Shown one piece after another: positions 60,681-64,000 of a stretch of 64,000 nucleotides of DNA. Location of the stretch: positions 5,332,001 through 5,396,000 of the forward strand of contig NC_016604.1 in the NCBI RefSeq assembly GCF_000230895.2, given 5' to 3'. Position 1 is the first letter of the stretch; every line of letters begins with the position of its first letter. The notes under the pieces are model-generated. The model saw only the letters and a list, made by a program, of their open reading frames with translations. It was not told where the DNA came from and did not search any database. Origin of the DNA: Mycolicibacterium rhodesiae NBB3. GTDB taxonomy: Bacteria > Actinomycetota > Actinomycetes > Mycobacteriales > Mycobacteriaceae. The translations under genes were made by a program, and so were the position numbers.

Positions 60681-62108
60681 CTAGCCGACCGCGCCTTCCA
60701 TCTGCAGCTCGATCAGACGGTTCAGCTCGAGCGCGTATTCCATCGGGAGTTCCTTGGCGATCGGCTCGACGAAGCCGCGCACGACCATCGCCATCGCCTC
60801 GTCCTCGGTCATACCGCGGCTCATCAGGTAGAACAGCTGATCCTCGCTGACCTTCGACACCGTGGCCTCATGGCCCATCGTGACGTCGTCCTCGCGAATG
60901 TCGACGTACGGATACGTGTCGCTGCGGCTGATCGTATCCACAAGCAGCGCATCGCATTTCACGCTGGACCGCGAACCGTGCGCGCCCTTGTTGACCTGAA
61001 CCAGACCACGGTAGGACGCCCGGCCGCCGCCGCGCGCGACGGACTTCGACACGATGTTGGACGAGGTGTTCGGCGCCAGGTGAAGCATTTTCGCGCCGGT
61101 GTCCTGATGCTGGCCCTCGCCCGCGAACGCCACCGAGAGCACCTCGCCCTTGGCGTGCTCGCCGGTCATCCACACGGCGGGGTATTTCATCGTCACCTTC
61201 GAGCCGATGTTGCCGTCGACCCACTCCATGGTGGCGCCGGCTTCGGCGCGCGCCCGCTTGGTGACGAGGTTGTAGACGTTGTTCGACCAGTTCTGGATGG
61301 TCGTGTAACGGCAACGGCCGCCGGGCTTCACGATGATCTCGACCACCGCGGAGTGCAGCGAGTCGCTCTTGTAGATCGGCGCCGTACAGCCCTCGACGTA
61401 GTGCACGTAGGCGTCCTCGTCGACGATGATCAGCGTCCGCTCGAACTGACCCATGTTCTCGGTGTTGATCCGGAAGTACGCCTGCAGCGGGATGTCGACG
61501 TGGACGCCCTTCGGCACGTAGATGAACGAACCGCCCGACCACACGGCGGTGTTCAGCGCGGAGAACTTGTTGTCTCCGGCCGGGATCACCGTGCCGAAGT
61601 ACTGCTTGAAAAGCTCCGGATGCTCTTTCAGAGCGGTGTCGGTGTCCAGGAAGATGACGCCCTGGGCCTCCAGATCCTCACGGATGGAGTGATAGACGAC
61701 CTCCGACTCGTACTGCGCGGCGACACCGGACACCAGGCGCTGCTTCTCCGCCTCGGGGATGCCGAGCTTGTCGTAGGTGTTCCTGATGTCCTCGGGCAGG
61801 TCATCCCACGTCGCGGCCTGCTTCTCGCTGGACCGCACGAAGTACTTGATGTTGTCGAAGTAGATGCCCTCGAGGTTGGAGCCCCAGTTCGGCATCGGCT
61901 TCTTGTCGAACGTGCGCAACGCTTTGAGCCGCATCTCGAGCATCCATGCCGGCTCGCTCTTCTTGCCGGAGATGTCGCGCACCACTGCCTCGGACAGACC
62001 GCGCTGGGCGCTGGCGCCCGCGACGTCGGAGTCCGCCCAGCCATAGCCGTATCGACCCAGCGACTCGATGGTCTGCTCCTGGGTGAGGGCTTCGGGGGTG
62101 GTCGTCAT
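60681..62108 (-). CDS. sufB: SUF scaffold protein SufB (no intein)
   Basis: A 475-residue scaffold protein. Conserved parts: YVEGCTAPIYKSDSLHSAVVEIIVK (Cys241), AFAGEGQHQDTGAKMLHLAPNTSSNIVSKSVARGGGRASYRG, SRSSVKCDALLVD (Cys385) and GHEATVSKV (His-Glu). The frame is continuous throughout: unlike M. tuberculosis SufB, no intein interrupts the gene. Start ATG 62108 overlaps the sufR stop (ATGA). Confidence 0.97.
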   Translation of the reverse strand: MTTTPEALTQEQTIESLGRYGYGWADSDVAGASAQRGLSEAVVRDISGKKSEPAWMLEMRLKALRTFDKKPMPNWGSNLEGIYFDNIKYFVRSSEKQAATWDDLPEDIRNTYDKLGIPEAEKQRLVSGVAAQYESEVVYHSIREDLEAQGVIFLDTDTALKEHPELFKQYFGTVIPAGDNKFSALNTAVWSGGSFIYVPKGVHVDIPLQAYFRINTENMGQFERTLIIVDEDAYVHYVEGCTAPIYKSDSLHSAVVEIIVKPGGRCRYTTIQNWSNNVYNLVTKRARAEAGATMEWVDGNIGSKVTMKYPAVWMTGEHAKGEVLSVAFAGEGQHQDTGAKMLHLAPNTSSNIVSKSVARGGGRASYRGLVQVNKGAHGSRSSVKCDALLVDTISRSDTYPYVDIREDDVTMGHEATVSKVSEDQLFYLMSRGMTEDEAMAMVVRGFVEPIAKELPMEYALELNRLIELQMEGAVG

Positions 62109-62821
62109 GTCGACGCTCCTAGCTTGCTGGTGGTGGCTTCGGCGCGGGCTGTACGCCGAAGGGTGTTGGTTTCGGCGAGCGGCACGTGCGTCGTGCACGC
62201 GCAGTCACCGTTGACGATCGTGGCGAGCCTCTGTACGTGCGTACCCAGGATCTCGGCGAACGCTTCTCGCTCGGTCTCGCACAATTCCGGGAACTCCTCG
62301 GCGACGTGCGACACCGGGCAGTGATGCTGACACAGCTCGATGCCGTGCAGCGGTCCGCTCACCTTGGTGGCGGTGGTCGCGTACCCGGCCTCGGTCAGTG
62401 CCTCTGCCATCCGATCGACAGTCGATTCAACGTCATCGGATCCCTCGGTTACTCCCGACAGGATGGTGTCGATGCGGCGGCGCGCGAACGTCCGGATGGC
62501 GTCGTCGCCGCCCATCTCGCGCAACTGGCGCATGGCGGCCGCTGCCAGATCGTCGTAGGCGTGGCCGAGCTTGGCGCGACCAGCAGCGGTCAGCCGGTAC
62601 CGCTTGGCGGGTCGACCGCGACCGTTGTGCTGCCACGCCGCCGCGGCGCTGCACTGTGCGTCTCCCGCGTCCATCAGGGCATCGAGATGTCGGCGCACGC
62701 CTGCCGCCGAAATACCGAGCTGTTCGCCGATCTCACCTGCGGTGATGGGTCCGGACTCCAGCAGATGCTGGACGATCGCGCCACGCGTGTGGCGATCGGT
62801 CGTATCCGGATTTAATTTCAC
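62105..62821 (-). CDS. sufR: SUF operon regulator SufR
   Basis: A 238-residue ArsR/DeoR-like winged-helix regulator. TRGAIVQHLLESGPITAGEIGEQLGISAAGVRRHLDALMDAG is the HTH, RPAKRYRLTAAGRAKLGH the wing. The C-terminal cysteine cluster (ELCQHHCPVSH..., ELCETE..., GDCACTTH) fits an Fe-S cluster that senses cluster status. Start GTG 62821 is proposed, leaderless, because a CACAAT -10-like element and an inverted repeat end just at it; the alternative GTG at 62866 would add 15 residues. First gene of sufRBDCSUT. Confidence 0.9.
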   Translation of the reverse strand: MKLNPDTTDRHTRGAIVQHLLESGPITAGEIGEQLGISAAGVRRHLDALMDAGDAQCSAAAAWQHNGRGRPAKRYRLTAAGRAKLGHAYDDLAAAAMRQLREMGGDDAIRTFARRRIDTILSGVTEGSDDVESTVDRMAEALTEAGYATTATKVSGPLHGIELCQHHCPVSHVAEEFPELCETEREAFAEILGTHVQRLATIVNGDCACTTHVPLAETNTLRRTARAEATTSKLGAST

Positions 62822-62833
62822 AACACTATTGTG
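62819..62833. promoter_or_regulatory. Inverted repeat at sufR start (candidate SufR operator)
   Basis: CACAA-CACTA-TTGTG has perfect five-base arms and a five-base spacer and covers the proposed GTG start and the transcription start region of sufR. Mycobacterial SufR is known to autorepress the suf operon through an inverted repeat in this region. The site also lies 65 nt upstream of the divergent MDR reductase start. Confidence 0.55.
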
Positions 62834-62897
62834 TCGGAATTCCGAAAGCCGGTCTAGCAAGGTCACCCTTACGTGAGCGTCGTCATACGATCGCCGG

Positions 62898-63905
62898 ATG
62901 AGTGAAACGAACCGGCGAATAGTCCTGGCCAAGCGTCCGTCCGGCCTTGTCGACGACGAGACAGTGCGCCTGGAGTCGGAGCCGGCACCTCAGCCGGCGG
63001 ACGGTGAGGCCCTCGTGAAGGTCCGATACCTGTCGATCGACCCGACGATCCGCACGTGGATGGACGATGTGCCCAGTTACCTTCCGCCGATCCAGATCGG
63101 CGAGGTCATCCGTAGCGGCGGCGTCGGTGAGGTGGTCGAGAGCCGGACGGACGCCTATCAGCCGGGCCAGCTGCTCTTCGGGATGACGGGGTGGCAGGAC
63201 TATGTGATCGCCGACGCCGGGGAGCGAGCGATGACCGTGCTACCGGAGGGCGTGCCGCCAGGGGTCGCCATCGGAATCCTCGGCGTCACCGGGATGACCG
63301 CGTACTTCGGGATCACCGACGTCGGCCAGGTCAAAGAGGGCGACGTGGTGGTCATCTCCGGCGCGGCGGGCGCCACCGGGTCGGCCGCCGGGCAGATCGC
63401 GAAGATCAAGGGCGCCAAGAAGGTCGTCGGGATCGCGGGCGGCGCCCAGAAGTGCGCGCACATCGTCGACGAGCTCGGCTTCGACGAGGCCATCGACTAC
63501 AAGAACGAGGACGTCGCGGCGCGGCTGCGCGAGGCCTGTCCGGACGGCATCGACCTGTACTTCGACAACGTGGGCGGCTCGATCCTCAACGACTGTCTGG
63601 CCAACCTGGCACAGCGCGGCCGCGTCGTGCTGTGCGGCGCGATCTCCACGTACAACGACGACGGCCCGCCGGTCGGACCGAGCAACTACCTCACCCTGCT
63701 GGTGCGCCGTGGGCGCATGGAGGGCTTCATCATCCTCGACTACCTCGACCGCTTCCCCGCCGCTCAGATGGAGATGGCGGGCTGGATCGCCGAGGGCAAG
63801 ATCAAGTCGACCGAGCACATCGTGGAGGGTCTGGAGAAGGCGCCCGACGCGCTGAACCTGTTGTTCAGCGGCGGAAACACCGGCAAAGTGATCGTGGCGC
63901 TCTGA
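62898..63905 (+). CDS. NADP-dependent MDR-family oxidoreductase (zinc-less)
   Basis: A 335-residue medium-chain reductase of the leukotriene B4 12-hydroxydehydrogenase/curcumin reductase type. N-terminal LAKRPSGLVDDETVRLESEP and YLSIDPTIRTWMDD fit this branch, and VVISGAAGATGSAAGQIAKIKGAKKVVGIAGG (about 150-181) is the NADP-binding AXXGXXG loop. Zinc ligands are absent. It reduces activated double bonds of unknown substrate. ATG 62898, divergent from sufR. Confidence 0.9.
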   Translation: MSETNRRIVLAKRPSGLVDDETVRLESEPAPQPADGEALVKVRYLSIDPTIRTWMDDVPSYLPPIQIGEVIRSGGVGEVVESRTDAYQPGQLLFGMTGWQDYVIADAGERAMTVLPEGVPPGVAIGILGVTGMTAYFGITDVGQVKEGDVVVISGAAGATGSAAGQIAKIKGAKKVVGIAGGAQKCAHIVDELGFDEAIDYKNEDVAARLREACPDGIDLYFDNVGGSILNDCLANLAQRGRVVLCGAISTYNDDGPPVGPSNYLTLLVRRGRMEGFIILDYLDRFPAAQMEMAGWIAEGKIKSTEHIVEGLEKAPDALNLLFSGGNTGKVIVAL

Positions 63906-63921
63906 CCGCTACGCTGCACTG

Positions 63922-64000
63922 ATGGCCGCTCGCCCCCGGTCCCTCAGCTCGTCGATTGCCCGCTGGCATGCCGACGAGCGCGCCGTGGGCTCGCCACTCA
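63922..64000 (+). CDS. Start of a further gene (3' truncated by window)
   Basis: An ATG at 63922, 16 nt after the previous stop, opens a frame (MAARPRSLSSSIARWHADER) that runs without stop to the window end. The 26 residues visible do not allow a family call. Likely co-transcribed with the MDR reductase. Confidence 0.5.
   Translation, partial: MAARPRSLSSSIARWHADERAVGSPL

Noticed and set aside
59541..62324. A 927-codon plus-strand frame opposite sufD and sufB
   Set aside because: Covers two clear suf genes and has no recognisable domain; composition is that of an antisense shadow.

Overview
The window is a high-GC, gene-dense chromosomal segment from a mycobacterium, most likely a rapid-growing Mycolicibacterium-type species. 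Many starts are GTG, 4-nt GTGA/ATGA stop-start overlaps are common, and the gene order follows a well-known mycobacterial core block (treY-treZ, ilvA, dnaE1, lspA, ansA, dinX, ileS, mutAB-meaB, SPFH/NfeD, hemH-inhA-fabG1, VWA-DUF58-moxR1, ripB-ripA, acn-acnR, ABC-F, echA12, trx, the suf operon). The species cannot be fixed from the sequence alone. No rRNA, tRNA, CRISPR array, insertion sequence or prophage was recognised, and no gene-free stretch exceeds about 300 bases.

Layout. 0-7.5 kb: the 3' end of treY and complete treZ (trehalose from glycogen), convergent with ilvA, then small accessory genes (deazaflavin-type nitroreductase, small membrane and secreted proteins, SRPBCC protein, DUF1345-like membrane protein, LCM-type methyltransferase, PEP-mutase/ICL-like enzyme). 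7.5-19 kb: dnaE1, a CMD/HxlR divergent pair, rarD-rluD-lspA, ansA, dinX, a ferritin-like protein, an LLM oxidoreductase and an S4 protein. 19-24.3 kb: ileS with a T-box leader, then an accessory island with a half NRPS condensation domain protein, an HTH regulator and a seven-helix membrane protein. 24.3-31.7 kb: a serine hydrolase, meaB, mutB, mutA and a TVP38-type membrane protein. 31.8-45.7 kb: a WS/DGAT-like protein with a degenerate active site, then cell-envelope genes (SPFH, NfeD, hemH, inhA, fabG1, two tandem VWA proteins, DUF58, moxR1, ripB, ripA, an Rv1476-like protein). 45.8-53.7 kb: acn, acnR, a small HTH protein, ABC-F, echA12, trxA and two hypotheticals. 53.7-64 kb: a MOSC-flavodoxin reductase-ferredoxin fusion, a haloacid dehalogenase, a secreted protein, the sufR-B-D-C-S-U-T operon, an MDR reductase and the start of one more gene.

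Functional themes are mycolic-acid biosynthesis (fabG1-inhA), peptidoglycan hydrolysis (ripAB), propionate/methylmalonyl-CoA metabolism (mutAB-meaB), Fe-S assembly and use (suf, acn, ferrochelatase) and replication/translation (dnaE1, dinX, ileS). The sequence shows several regulatory devices: an ileS T-box with an AUC triplet in a short stem-I loop; a match to the AcnR operator inside the acn core promoter; a cluster of GTCACA (MtrA-like) motifs before ripA; an inverted repeat at the sufR start; and, before fabG1, a conserved TAGGTT -10 box feeding an apparent leaderless 11-codon ORF whose stop overlaps a TTG start of fabG1. The least explained element is the HTH/7-TM pair at 23.1-24.3 kb beside the orphan condensation half-domain.
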